Below are positions 26,901-35,880 of a stretch of 64,000 bases of DNA, one piece after another (position 1 is the first letter of the stretch; each line of letters begins with the position of its first letter). Both the position numbers and the translations under genes were made by a program. Location of the stretch: the NCBI RefSeq assembly GCF_000829375.1, contig NZ_AP014624.1:124001-188000 (forward strand), read 5' to 3'. A model generated the notes under the pieces. It did not search any database, was not told the DNA's origin, and saw nothing but the letters and a program-made list of their open reading frames with translations. The stretch comes from Chryseobacterium sp. StRB126. GTDB lineage: Bacteria; Bacteroidota; Bacteroidia; Flavobacteriales; Weeksellaceae.

Positions 26901-27060
26901 TGGCAGGTCTTCTGACTTACTCCATTTTTGAAATCCTTCCCATTCGTAAAAACAGTGGATATATTCTTCAAAAACTTTGGCGTGGAGCTTACAGCAGCGG
27001 GTCTGTTCCGGATTTTCACCGGATTCCCTTTTAAGAGCCTGTTACGGCTCACCAAATTTC
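26901..27060 (-). promoter_or_regulatory. Cobalamin riboswitch (B12 element)
   Basis: Read on the minus strand, the element has the 5' part with GGTGAGCC, the conserved core GGGAATCCGGTGAAAATCCGG around 27030-27010, then ACAGACCCGCTGCTGTAAGC (the B12-box region), the GAATGGGAAGG segment, and the 3' part AGTCAGAAGACCTGCC. These are the diagnostic blocks of adenosyl/hydroxo-cobalamin riboswitches. It precedes the btuB-like operon and should lower its expression when B12 is plentiful. The region 26870-26772 between element and start codon probably contains the expression platform. Confidence 0.95.
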
Positions 27061-27130
27061 GGCAAAGATATAAAAATCCTGCCAGATACAATGTGATGCA
27101 GAATAAAATGATTATCAATGCATAAACATG

Positions 27131-27159
27131 AAAAATCCCGTTAGCTTGTAACGGGATTT
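27131..27159 (-). terminator. Terminator after the MbnH-type peroxidase gene
   Basis: An 11-bp stem (27133-27143 with 27149-27159), followed on the minus strand by five T. It lies just past the peroxidase stop and upstream of the riboswitch operon. Confidence 0.8.
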
Positions 27160-27165
27160 AAACAA

Positions 27166-28209
27166 TCAATTTCTATTGGAGTTTCTTTGCTTATCTTTCA
27201 CAAATTCACGGTCGCTCAAAGTTTTCATAAACAAGATAAGATTAGTCTTTTCCTGTTCTGTGAGAGGAATTGTGTTTCCATTGTTTTTAAAGATAGGATC
27301 AAGATTATCAGCATCCAGAACCCCTTTATCAAAATAATCAAGAACGGCTTTTAAAGTTGGAAACTGCCCGAAACTTCCATAAGGAGCCGTATATTCTACA
27401 TTTCTTAATGAAGGAACCCTAAAGCTCATATAATCTTGCGGAAGACCTGTTACTCTCCCACGTCCTGCCTCATTGGTATTGGTATTTAGTGGAAATCCAA
27501 TATTTCTGAAGCTCTGATCGGTAAAAAGCTCTGTGCTATGGCAGCTTACACATTTTTGTTGAAAAGTCCGGTACCCCTGAGCTTCGTTATCTGTAAAAGT
27601 TTCCCCTTCATTTCGTTTTACTTTATCATACTTGCTATTAGCGGAAATTAGCGTGTATTCATACTGTGCAATACTTTTATAAATTCTTTCCGGAGTAACG
27701 GTTTCATCTCCAAAGGCTTTTCTGAATAAATCTTTATATAGAAGATCATCCTTTATTTTACCAATGACTTCCAAAATAGAAGAACCCATTTCTTCATGAG
27801 TGATAATAGGAACCAGCGATTGGTTTTCCAATTGAAGAATATTCCCGTCCCAATTATAAAACTTCATAAACATCATGTTCTGAATAGTCGGTACATTCCG
27901 CAGCCCTACTCTATTCTGAATACCTATCGCCTGAACATTGTTATCCGCAAAAGCATTTCCCTGAATGTGACAGCTGGAGCAGGAAATGGTATTATCTGCA
28001 CTCAGTCTTTTTTCATGAAATAGCTTCTCTCCCAGCTCCACCCCATATTTTGTAGGTCTATTGGAATTCACCGAAGTATTGAGCTCCGGAAACCCCAAAG
28101 GAATATTGAGTGATAATTGCGGATTATCAAGCGGAACCGGCTCATAATGATCGTTATTACAAGAGATTAACAGTATAAAAATCGCTAAAATACTTATTCC
28201 TTTTTCCAT
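27166..28209 (-). CDS. Di-haem cytochrome c peroxidase family lipoprotein (MbnH/MauG-like)
   Basis: A 347-residue c-type cytochrome with two haem sites, CSSCH (about residue 80) and CVSCH (about residue 225). The start at 28209 gives a lipoprotein signal (ILLISC); the frame is open to 28239. Family landmarks are LGEKLFHEKRLSADNTISC, RNVPTIQNMMFMKFYNWDG and FRVPSLRNVEYTAPYGSFG. MbnH enzymes are MauG-like proteins that oxidise a Trp of their partner MbnP to kynurenine for copper binding. The neighbouring mbnP-type gene makes that assignment more likely than a plain peroxide-detoxifying CcpA. It should act in the periplasm or at the outer membrane. Confidence 0.85.
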   Translation of the reverse strand: MEKGISILAIFILLISCNNDHYEPVPLDNPQLSLNIPLGFPELNTSVNSNRPTKYGVELGEKLFHEKRLSADNTISCSSCHIQGNAFADNNVQAIGIQNRVGLRNVPTIQNMMFMKFYNWDGNILQLENQSLVPIITHEEMGSSILEVIGKIKDDLLYKDLFRKAFGDETVTPERIYKSIAQYEYTLISANSKYDKVKRNEGETFTDNEAQGYRTFQQKCVSCHSTELFTDQSFRNIGFPLNTNTNEAGRGRVTGLPQDYMSFRVPSLRNVEYTAPYGSFGQFPTLKAVLDYFDKGVLDADNLDPIFKNNGNTIPLTEQEKTNLILFMKTLSDREFVKDKQRNSNRN

Positions 28210-28225
28210 TGCAGCTGGGATAAAT

Positions 28226-29092
28226 CTAGTTTTCAACACTGCTTACAGAAAACATTCCGGAAATATCACTGGAACCATTTCCACCTAAGTTATCCACAAA
28301 CTTTATCATTTGATTGGCTGTATGGATATTCGGAGTGGCATTACCATCTGATCCTGTTCCGGTAACCAATACAATGGTGTTGATTTTACCTGTCAATAAT
28401 TTATCAAAGTCTGCTTTAACAGTAATTTTAGGTGCTTTGTTATCTACTATTGCATTTTTAGGCAAGTCTAAGGTAACCTCCCTGTAGGCATCTACTCCCT
28501 GAGTAAAATTTCCTTCAGATCCTTTTATAGTACTTCCTGTATGGATAGACATCTGTTTGTTATCCGTCCCATAGAAACCTTCAATTTTTGTAAAACGATA
28601 ACCGGCTCCCCATTCCCACATCATTTGTGTATCATTGGCTCCTGCGGTTGCATAGAACTTGGGAAATCTCACCTGATCCAGCACGTTCAGATCTCTTTTT
28701 ACACCTAATCCAAACTTGATCCTTTTATACTCTCCTGCTGGGATATTACTTAAAATATAACGAAGAGTCTCCGGTTTTGATTGATCTATTACTGTAGCGC
28801 CCTGATCCAGATCATTAATTTTATAAGGAACTTCATTGCCATCTGCCTTTATCAGACGAATGTTACTGATTACATATTTCAATTCTGAAAAGTGATGAAC
28901 CTGTCCTTCTGCAGAAGTATTTGTGGTTGCCATAGCAGACGTAGATCCTCCAAGAATAATGGTTGTATTCTTAAACGTATTGTTAAATTCAAGGGTTACA
29001 TTATTCGCTACAGGATTATCATCACTATTCTGGCAGGAAATTATACCCAGTGAAAAAGCTGATAATAGTAAATATTTTTTTAAGTTTTGCAT
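28226..29092 (-). CDS. MbnP-family copper-binding lipoprotein
   Basis: A 288-residue lipoprotein (lipobox GIISC, then QNSDD). The mature part has the MbnP domain: VTLEFNNTF near the start, VHHFSELKYVISNIRLIKADG, IPAGEYKRIKFGLGVKRDLN, and an aromatic patch MMWEWGAGYRFTKIEG. In this family, His and a Trp modified by MbnH form a copper site; the Trp residues of the MWEWG segment are candidates. The MbnH-type gene lies 16 bases downstream and a copper-type TonB receptor lies 41 bases further downstream on the same strand order. Together they point to copper acquisition. Confidence 0.85.
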   Translation of the reverse strand: MQNLKKYLLLSAFSLGIISCQNSDDNPVANNVTLEFNNTFKNTTIILGGSTSAMATTNTSAEGQVHHFSELKYVISNIRLIKADGNEVPYKINDLDQGATVIDQSKPETLRYILSNIPAGEYKRIKFGLGVKRDLNVLDQVRFPKFYATAGANDTQMMWEWGAGYRFTKIEGFYGTDNKQMSIHTGSTIKGSEGNFTQGVDAYREVTLDLPKNAIVDNKAPKITVKADFDKLLTGKINTIVLVTGTGSDGNATPNIHTANQMIKFVDNLGGNGSSDISGMFSVSSVEN

Positions 29093-29133
29093 TGTAAAAA
29101 TTTTAGTGGTTGTTTTAGTTAAAGTTGTTATCC

Positions 29134-31113
29134 TTAAAAATTAAATTTTAAAGAGGTGTAGATATTGCGCCCCATTCTTGGGATGTTTCCCCAATCTGCA
29201 TAGGTGCTGTAATATTTATTCAACAGGTTTTCTGCACCTACCTGAAAAACGGTTTTCAATTTTTGGATATTGAAAGTATAGTTCACTGAGAAATTCCAGA
29301 CAGCATAAGCCGGGGTTTGATCTTCTCCATATTCCGGGCTGTAATTATGTTGGATGAAATCTCCATTCACAGAAGTCTGAACTCCCAAATTATGATGGGT
29401 AAAATGTAAGGATGTCAGATAGCTTAAAGGTCGAATGAAGGGTAGATTCTTTCCTTTATCATCTCTTCCACGGGCATAGGTTAAAGTTCCTTTCCAATGG
29501 AGTTCCGGTAAAATATTATAACCGGCATTCAGGGCCATATTAAAAAGTGTTGCATGATCCAGTGAAGTATACGCCTTCACTCCTACCGATTGATAATTCA
29601 TAGGGCTTCCCAGACTTAAAATTTTCCCAATGATGTAATTCTGAATATAGAAGTAATTCACTTTGGCTTCAATACTCATTTTTTCATTTTTAAAACCTGC
29701 ACTGGCGTTGGTTTCATAGGAAATTTCGTTTTTTAAATCAGGATTTCCGATATAATCATACCGGTCAAAACTATTGTAGATATAATATCCATAGCCTTCT
29801 GAAACAGAAGGCGCTCTATGTCCGTAGCCGGTTCCTACAGAAAAGCTAAAATGATTCTCCGTAAATTGATATCCTGCATGTAAGCTGGGAAGAATCCTCG
29901 TTTTTTGCGGAGGTGCTCCCGGGTGAAAGATCCAGTTGAACTCTGCATATTTGGACTCATTGTAATTTAATCCTAAAGATCCTCCAAAGCTTACATTGCT
30001 TTTATCCGATATTTCCCAGCTGTTATTCATCGAAAGCCCTGCAAAACGGGTAGTTACCCAAGGCCAGCTGTAGGCAAACATGGTTCTGTTCTTTCGATCC
30101 TGCGGATACATCCGCATTTCTGCAATGGATGTATTATTGTACATATTGAGTTCTATGGCTGAGGTATACCGTTCTTTTTTCAGATTCACCGAAGAAACCA
30201 ATCCATAAGTAGTACTCCATCCGGGCATATCCATGTGTACAAGATTTTCAGGACGCTTTGTATCATCCATATAATGTTCTATGGTATTGTAATAGACTTT
30301 GGTATCCCAGGATTTAATCCATCCTTCATTAAACAATTGCCTGTAGGAAGCAGATGTAATCATTGCTCTGGAAAGCCATAAATCCATTGGTAATGCAGGA
30401 AATCCTACATTTTTTGCCATATCGAAAATTGCATCTACTCTTACTGAAGATAAAGGACTTGTTTTATAGGCTATCCCAATTCCCGTATTGAATTTATTAT
30501 ATTGTGAATGATTGACCTCAACGTCATTTCCGTCATAATAATTTTGTGCTTTTCTTAAGGAAATACTTCCATCCACCACAAGTTTTTTCCCGGAATAGGA
30601 AATATTCCCAAGATTGAAAAACTGTTTATTATTAAATTCAAAACCTGTCTGATAAGCTCCATTCCACTTTTTCTCAAGACCAAAAGGAGTGCTTTTTCTT
30701 TTTAAATCAATACTTCCGGCTACTGTAGCTCCATGCGAACTCCCTTCCTGACCTGATTTTATATCTATCGATGAAAGAGTATTGCTCTCCAGATAAGAAG
30801 TCACCGGATCCATTTTATCGGTGCAGGCTCCAAAAATCCGCATTCCATCAATGGTAACAACAGAACGTTCCGTACTCATGTTATTGAGTAAAGGTTCCCA
30901 GGCATACGCTCCCCGTTTTATAAAGCTTATTTTATCTGATGATGCCAGAAATTCGTCCACTGAAACTGACATTTTCATATCGGTCTCCATTTTCTTTTTA
31001 CCGCTCTTTACTTCTACCTTATCTAAAAGCGTAATACTGTCTTTTCGTGCCTTTCTGTTTTGAGCATGTATTATAACTCCCAAAAACATCAATATCATTC
31101 CGAACTGCTTCAT
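29134..31113 (-). CDS. TonB-dependent copper receptor, OprC/NosA-like
   Basis: A 659-residue outer-membrane receptor. The start at 31113 gives a signal peptide (MILMFLGVIIHAQ); the frame is open to 31212 but that part overlaps the upstream gene. The plug contains VVTIDGMRIFGACTDKMDPVTSYLE, where Cys97-x3-Met101 matches the CxxxM copper ligand pair known from OprC. A HMDM sequence later in the barrel may give further ligands. The C-terminus ends in a beta-signal (NIYTSLKFNF). It lies between the gene at 31118 and the mbnP-like gene and probably imports copper across the outer membrane. Confidence 0.8.
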   Translation of the reverse strand: MKQFGMILMFLGVIIHAQNRKARKDSITLLDKVEVKSGKKKMETDMKMSVSVDEFLASSDKISFIKRGAYAWEPLLNNMSTERSVVTIDGMRIFGACTDKMDPVTSYLESNTLSSIDIKSGQEGSSHGATVAGSIDLKRKSTPFGLEKKWNGAYQTGFEFNNKQFFNLGNISYSGKKLVVDGSISLRKAQNYYDGNDVEVNHSQYNKFNTGIGIAYKTSPLSSVRVDAIFDMAKNVGFPALPMDLWLSRAMITSASYRQLFNEGWIKSWDTKVYYNTIEHYMDDTKRPENLVHMDMPGWSTTYGLVSSVNLKKERYTSAIELNMYNNTSIAEMRMYPQDRKNRTMFAYSWPWVTTRFAGLSMNNSWEISDKSNVSFGGSLGLNYNESKYAEFNWIFHPGAPPQKTRILPSLHAGYQFTENHFSFSVGTGYGHRAPSVSEGYGYYIYNSFDRYDYIGNPDLKNEISYETNASAGFKNEKMSIEAKVNYFYIQNYIIGKILSLGSPMNYQSVGVKAYTSLDHATLFNMALNAGYNILPELHWKGTLTYARGRDDKGKNLPFIRPLSYLTSLHFTHHNLGVQTSVNGDFIQHNYSPEYGEDQTPAYAVWNFSVNYTFNIQKLKTVFQVGAENLLNKYYSTYADWGNIPRMGRNIYTSLKFNF

Positions 31114-31117
31114 GAAA

Positions 31118-32041
31118 CTAGAATAAGGTGTCAATAAAAAGTTCACTTTTAGCTCCCGGAACCCCTGGCGTAAAATCTGTAGAAACCTTAGTTCCCTTGA
31201 TAATTTTTCCATTTTGATTAAGCAGGATAAAGTTTAAGGTCCAGTTCCCCGTCATGGTATAATTGACAACTCCATGATATAAACCATCATTTTCTTGTTT
31301 TAAATCCTGATTATTAGGAGAAGAATGATTTCCCATAGATGGTTCCGGCATTCTTGGATCCAATTGTAGTGTGTAGCCTTTCACTTCCGAATAATAAAAC
31401 TGTGAAGGATCAGGAAAAACACCTGTAGAAGCAGTAGGCTTGTTGTATTTATAAATCCCTGCTACCAGTTTATTTTCCGCCACTTTCGGTTTTTGAGGAG
31501 AAATAAGTGCAATATAATACTGTTCACCATCATTTCCTGTAAACGAGGTCATATTAAGATTCTTATTACTCTGTTCATTCACAGTAACATCTTTGCTGAC
31601 CGTGTATATTGTTTGGTTCACCGTGAAACTCAGATAAAGTTTCCAGTTCGCTGCGGTATTGCTTTTATCAGTAAATACGGAATATCCTGAATAATATTTT
31701 CCATCCGGTTTATATTCTAGGTTATATTGATAAGGGCATGAAGCTTTGCTTCCATCAGCCTTCGTCATGATCGGTAAAAAAGTAACATCCGAAACATTGA
31801 TATTTTCATGTGTTTGGGTATCAGTAATCTTTAATCTGATTTCATTATACCCTTGATAAAATGTTCCGTTTAAAGTCTCGATGCTTATTGTATAACCATC
31901 TTTATTTACGGTGGCAGCTTCTTTAAATTCGTAATGTTCCGGAACGGCTGTGTTGATTTCGCTTTCATAATCCGTTTTGTCGAGAGTGCAGGAAACTGCC
32001 GTCAACAGGAAACTCATTATGAAAAGTTGATACATTTTCAT
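31118..32041 (-). CDS. Lipoprotein with FixH/YtkA-like repeats, copper locus
   Basis: A 307-residue lipoprotein; the ATG at 32041 gives the signal MKMYQLFIMSFLLTAVSC. The mature part seems to hold two similar beta-rich halves. The second half has LDPRMPEPSMGNHSSPNNQ followed by LYHGVVNYTMTGNWTLNFIL, which resembles the Met-Pro and GxW motifs of YtkA/FixH-type domains seen in copper-handling proteins. It ends 4 bases before the copper receptor start, so the two are coupled. Copper binding through the Met/His motif is an inference. Confidence 0.65.
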   Translation of the reverse strand: MKMYQLFIMSFLLTAVSCTLDKTDYESEINTAVPEHYEFKEAATVNKDGYTISIETLNGTFYQGYNEIRLKITDTQTHENINVSDVTFLPIMTKADGSKASCPYQYNLEYKPDGKYYSGYSVFTDKSNTAANWKLYLSFTVNQTIYTVSKDVTVNEQSNKNLNMTSFTGNDGEQYYIALISPQKPKVAENKLVAGIYKYNKPTASTGVFPDPSQFYYSEVKGYTLQLDPRMPEPSMGNHSSPNNQDLKQENDGLYHGVVNYTMTGNWTLNFILLNQNGKIIKGTKVSTDFTPGVPGAKSELFIDTLF

Positions 32042-32301
32042 TGTTGATTTTTTAGTTGGGTGAATACAATAGAAATACCTTGAATGAAGAGACATTCAAT
32101 ATTTTTTACCACAAAAAGGCACAAAAGACTTTTATAACACTTAGGGTATTTTAAAGTTATCCACAGAGTGTTGATAAGTACACATAACACTTTTGAAAAT
32201 CAAAAAATTTCAAGTTTTGTGAGCTTTCTACGCCATAGGATTATAAGCTTATTCAAGATTTCTTAAATAAACTGTTGTGGTTAATTTTCTATAGGAGAAT
32301 A

Positions 32302-32673
32302 CTAAAAAACCGGTGGTTTGAAAATGTGTTTCAGAAACAGAAAAGAATAAGCTGTTTCGTAGATGAAATTAGTTTTGGAAACTATCATTTTTCCAGTGTG
32401 AGCTATCTCTGCAATTTCAGGCAGTGTATACATATCAAGAATTTTCTGCCCTGAGCTTTTTGCTTTATTGAAAGGAGTAGATTCTGCATCAGCATTGGTT
32501 TTTGCTACCTCTTTGCTCAAATAACATTTTCCATTACAGTGGAGCTCCGGTTTGCTTTTGTTAACACAGAGTGTATTAACAATATAATCATAATTTACAG
32601 CATACTCAGCCAGTGGTATCAGAGGTCTGAACACCATATAGCTAATAAAGAGTATGCTGTAAATTAATTTCAT
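32302..32673 (-). CDS. Small Cys-motif membrane/periplasmic protein A
   Basis: A 123-residue protein with one N-terminal hydrophobic segment. A conserved block YAVNYDYIVNTLC-x7-LHCNGKCYLSKEV contains three Cys. The last residues are FKPPVF. It is clearly related to the protein at 34615-34977 (same block YAVNYNYIVKNLC, CKGKCYIEKEL, end FHPPLV). I recognise no named family. The Cys arrangement and neighbours (SOD, SCO, copper receptor) suggest metal-related or redox envelope work, but that is inference. It starts 3 bases after the SOD stop. Confidence 0.6.
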   Translation of the reverse strand: MKLIYSILFISYMVFRPLIPLAEYAVNYDYIVNTLCVNKSKPELHCNGKCYLSKEVAKTNADAESTPFNKAKSSGQKILDMYTLPEIAEIAHTGKMIVSKTNFIYETAYSFLFLKHIFKPPVF

Positions 32674-32676
32674 AAA

Positions 32677-33351
32677 TTATTTTTTGCTTAAAGCGTCATC
32701 ATATCTTTTGCTCACTTCTTTCCAGTTCAGCACATTCCAGATGGCTGAAAGATAATCTGCTCTTTTGTTCTGATATTTCAGATAATAAGCATGCTCCCAA
32801 ACATCAATTCCCAGAATTGGAGTTCCCTTTTCTTCAGTGATATCCATCAATGGATTGTCCTGATTAGGAGTAGAGGAAACGAAAAGTTTTCCGTTTTTAT
32901 CCACAGAAAGCCAAGCCCATCCTGATCCGAAACGATCTGCTCCTGCTTTACTTATCTTTTCTTTGAAAGCATCCATACTTCCAAAAGTTTCGGTAATAGC
33001 CTTTGCTAATTTTGCAGAAGGTTGGGTATTCTTCTCCGGAGTAAGAATCGTCCAGAAAAGTTCGTGGTTATAATGCCCACCAGCATTATTTCTTACCGCA
33101 GGACTTAATTTTGAAGTCTCAGAAAGAATCTTAATCAAAGTTTCTTTTTCCTGTGGAGTTCCTGCAATCGCTTTATTCAGGTTACTGGCATAGGCTGCCC
33201 CATGTTTTGAATAATGAATCTCCATTGTTTGCGCATCTATTGATCCTTCCAATGCATTATAAGCATAGGGTAAAGGTGTTTGCTTAAATTGTGCCAGTGT
33301 AAACTGAGCCGCGAATACTGCTCCTAAAGCAGCTATTTTCATAATCTTCAT
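32677..33351 (-). CDS. Exported Fe/Mn superoxide dismutase
   Basis: A 224-residue superoxide dismutase with a cleavable signal peptide ([21 protein letters not shown]). The mature start [15 protein letters not shown] is normal for the family. Metal ligands are visible: His in YSKHGAAY, His in [10 protein letters not shown], and Asp and His in [12 protein letters not shown]. The Trp-rich GSGWAWLSV segment is also present. Most Fe/Mn SODs are cytosolic, so the signal peptide is notable and places this one in the periplasm. Fe versus Mn preference cannot be read safely. Confidence 0.92.
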   Translation of the reverse strand: MKIMKIAALGAVFAAQFTLAQFKQTPLPYAYNALEGSIDAQTMEIHYSKHGAAYASNLNKAIAGTPQEKETLIKILSETSKLSPAVRNNAGGHYNHELFWTILTPEKNTQPSAKLAKAITETFGSMDAFKEKISKAGADRFGSGWAWLSVDKNGKLFVSSTPNQDNPLMDITEEKGTPILGIDVWEHAYYLKYQNKRADYLSAIWNVLNWKEVSKRYDDALSKK

Positions 33352-33495
33352 AATGTTTTGTTGTATGGTTAAACAATATTTCTTTAGAAAGGAAGTAAGG
33401 ATGCTTGAAGCTGGGAGTTATATTAGTTAATAATCTGCACTCCTTTTCTTCTATAAACGAAGAATACTTCCATCTTCGTGCTTCCATCTTCCATT

Positions 33496-34173
33496 CTAAT
33501 CTAATAACTTTTTAATATCCTCAATCAGGATCTCTCTGTCCGGATGATATTTTCCGTTCAGTCTTGGTACTTTTCCTTCAGGGTCTTCGTAATTCAATCC
33601 AGAGTAATAAAGGATAGGCATATTTTCTTTATTGTATCTGCAGCGGATGTTACCTTTCTCATCTACAAGGGCAATCATTCCACTGTGATTAAGACTTTCC
33701 GCCTCATCTTCCTTATCTCCTACATAAATATTGAACTGATCTGCAAGTTTCCCGATGTAGGTTCTGTCACCTGTCAGGAAATGCCAGTTAGGAGATTTTG
33801 CTCCGATTCTTTGGGCATGCTCTTTTAAAGTTTGCGGAGTATCATTTTCAGGATCAATACTGATGGAAATAATTCCAAAATCTGGATTGTTAATTTGGTT
33901 TTGAACGGCTTTCATATTCGTATTCATAACCGGACAAATTGTAGGACATTTACTGAAGAAAAACTCTACCAGATACACTTTCCCCAGCATATCTTTATTG
34001 GTAATTTTTTTACCGTTCTGATCTGTCAGTTCAAAATCAGGAACCTTCATCACCGTATAAAGATTCTTTTTAAAATAACTCATTCCAACTCCTATTCCTA
34101 AGAACAGTAAAGCGAACACTGCAATCGGAATAATGATTTTGTTCTTGTTATTCTTCTGATTATTTTTGGGCAT
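33496..34173 (-). CDS. SCO1/SenC-family copper chaperone/thioredoxin-like protein
   Basis: A 225-residue protein anchored by one N-terminal membrane segment (IIIPIAVFALLFLGIGVGM) with a thioredoxin-like domain outside. The copper-binding CxxxC is present as CPTICP, and the distal His is in AESLNHSGMIALVD. These are the three ligands of SCO proteins, which deliver copper to the CuA site of cytochrome oxidase. The start at 34173 was chosen over 34227 because it gives a clean N-in anchor. It overlaps the YHS lipoprotein gene by 14 bases. Confidence 0.9.
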   Translation of the reverse strand: MPKNNQKNNKNKIIIPIAVFALLFLGIGVGMSYFKKNLYTVMKVPDFELTDQNGKKITNKDMLGKVYLVEFFFSKCPTICPVMNTNMKAVQNQINNPDFGIISISIDPENDTPQTLKEHAQRIGAKSPNWHFLTGDRTYIGKLADQFNIYVGDKEDEAESLNHSGMIALVDEKGNIRCRYNKENMPILYYSGLNYEDPEGKVPRLNGKYHPDREILIEDIKKLLD

Positions 34174-34432
34174 AACTTTCAGGATTTTTCTTGAATTCAT
34201 CTTTACAATACGAACTGCAGAAGCCATATACCTTAGTTTTATATACTGCAGTATCTTTTAAAGAACCTGCCGTTTTCATATGGCAGATAGGATCTTCTTC
34301 GTTCACCACCTGAACATTTTTTATATTTTCTCCGGAAGAATCCATATGGCTTTTATGTTTTACCTGAGGTTCTTTTGCACAGGAAAACAGGGTTATTGAC
34401 AGCAGCGCCATCAAAATAATTGGAGATTTCAT
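34160..34432 (-). CDS. YHS-domain lipoprotein
   Basis: A 90-residue lipoprotein (signal ending ITLFSC, followed by AKEP). The mature part has a short His/Met stretch (VKHKSHMDSSGE) and a YHS domain: EEDPICHMKTAG and then YGFCSSYCKDEFKKNPESY. YHS domains bind metals such as copper through the Cys and His/Met residues. Overlap with the SCO gene suggests joint delivery of copper. Confidence 0.82.
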   Translation of the reverse strand: MKSPIILMALLSITLFSCAKEPQVKHKSHMDSSGENIKNVQVVNEEDPICHMKTAGSLKDTAVYKTKVYGFCSSYCKDEFKKNPESYAQK

Positions 34433-34614
34433 TTAATGATAATTGAAATTAATAAATGTTAAATAAAATTACGGGATTAAACGATACATCAAAATAACCA
34501 TACGATCAGTTGAAATCGTATAAAAAACCTATTGACAAAGTTTTTCAGGTTAATTTATAATGAATTGTTTAAATGCTTCTTAGCTTAAAACTAAAAATTT
34601 AGTTCAACATAGAA

Positions 34615-34977
34615 TTAAACTAATGGTGGATGGAATATCCTTGAAAAATAATCTGAAGAATGTGAATCAAAATAATATGAATCTGGAGTTTCATCTTTTA
34701 ATTCAGTATCATTGTTATCTGAAAAAGAAAGAATCTCATGAGAAAGAAAGACATCCAGTCCTGCAATCTTTATAGTCTGTGAAGTACTAGACTGCCTTTC
34801 TGTTTTTGCCAGTTCTTTTTCAATATAGCATTTTCCTTTACAGGTTGACTGAGGAATTTCTCTCTTTTCACAAAGGTTTTTCACAATATAATTATAATTT
34901 ACCGCATAGTTTACCAGAGGCAGAACAGGACGTACCGCAACCGTAAAAATGATAAATATGGAAATTAATAATCTCAA
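34615..34977 (-). CDS. Small Cys-motif membrane/periplasmic protein B
   Basis: A 120-residue paralogue of the protein at 32302-32673. It shares an N-terminal hydrophobic segment ending RPVLPL, the block YAVNYNYIVKNLC with CKGKCYIEKEL (three Cys), and a Pro-Pro C-terminus (FHPPLV). The middle is Ser/Asp-rich and not conserved between the two. The function is unknown. The gene sits upstream of the YHS-SCO pair on the same strand, 182 bases away. Confidence 0.6.
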   Translation of the reverse strand: MRLLISIFIIFTVAVRPVLPLVNYAVNYNYIVKNLCEKREIPQSTCKGKCYIEKELAKTERQSSTSQTIKIAGLDVFLSHEILSFSDNNDTELKDETPDSYYFDSHSSDYFSRIFHPPLV

Positions 34978-35304
34978 TTCTTCAGTTCTCTGTTACAAAT
35001 ATACTACTTCAAAATTGTTTTCTGTTCTATTTATGATGAATGTCATTGATGGTTTTGATTGGTTTCTTATGTTTGGTTGGAATACACGAAGACGAAGAAA
35101 ACTTTTAGGATTGCGTTTATATTTAACCACAGATAGTACAGACTTCCACAGATGATTGTGGATAACAATCTGCGTAATCAGCAAAACCTGCGAAAAATTT
35201 TAACCATCACCAATAATCTGTTACCTATAAAATTAACAAAACTGTATCTGTCATCATCCTAATATTATAACGAACTTTGATTACAAGGCTTCAGAATGTA
35301 TGTC

Positions 35305-35823
35305 ATGATTCAGATCAGAACCGCAACACCAGAAGATGCACAACATATTGCATTACTGGGAAGAATAACTTTCACCGAAACATTTTCAGAACATTTCCGG
35401 GATCAACAGGATTTGTTTGATTATTTTGAACGGACCTTCAGTGTTGCCAAGATCAGAAACAGTATACGAAATCATAATAATAAATTTTGGATAGCATTCT
35501 GGAACGAGCTTCCTATTGGATATGCAAAACTGAAAGTACACTCTCCTACTGAATTTATTGATTCAGCTGCTGTTTCCCAATTACAAAAGATCTATGTACT
35601 CAAAGAATTTTTGGATAAAAAAGTGGGGAGAACTTTAATGGATGAAATGATGACTTCTTTTGAAAATTCTGACCAGCAGTATATCTGGTTATCTGTTCTG
35701 AACTCCAATGAAAGGGCATTACAATTTTATGATAGAAATGGGTTTTCAAAGGTTGGAGAGCATCAGTTCAGTATAGGGAAAGAGGAGTTTGATTTCTTTG
35801 CCTTATCAAAACAAAAAATTTAG
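35305..35823 (+). CDS. GNAT-family N-acetyltransferase
   Basis: A 172-residue GNAT protein. It opens with MIQIRTATPEDAQHI, typical for the family; an in-frame ATG at 35296 would add three residues. The acetyl-CoA loop is LQKIYVLKEFLDKKVGRTLMDEM, an imperfect Q/RxxGxG/A motif in which Lys-Lys-Val-Gly-Arg replaces the usual Gly-rich turn. The end WLSVLNSNERALQFYDRNGFSKVGE is the conserved C-terminal motif. Substrate is unknown. It is the only plus-strand gene in this part of the window. Confidence 0.85.
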   Translation: MIQIRTATPEDAQHIALLGRITFTETFSEHFRDQQDLFDYFERTFSVAKIRNSIRNHNNKFWIAFWNELPIGYAKLKVHSPTEFIDSAAVSQLQKIYVLKEFLDKKVGRTLMDEMMTSFENSDQQYIWLSVLNSNERALQFYDRNGFSKVGEHQFSIGKEEFDFFALSKQKI

Positions 35824-35848
35824 TTCTTTATAAAAGTTTAATCTTGTT

Positions 35849-35880
35849 AAGCTCTGTTGATATTTCAGCAGAGCTTTTTT
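35849..35880 (+). terminator. Terminator after the acetyltransferase gene
   Basis: An 11-bp stem (35849-35859 with 35866-35876, one G-U pair) followed by a T-run. Confidence 0.75.
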
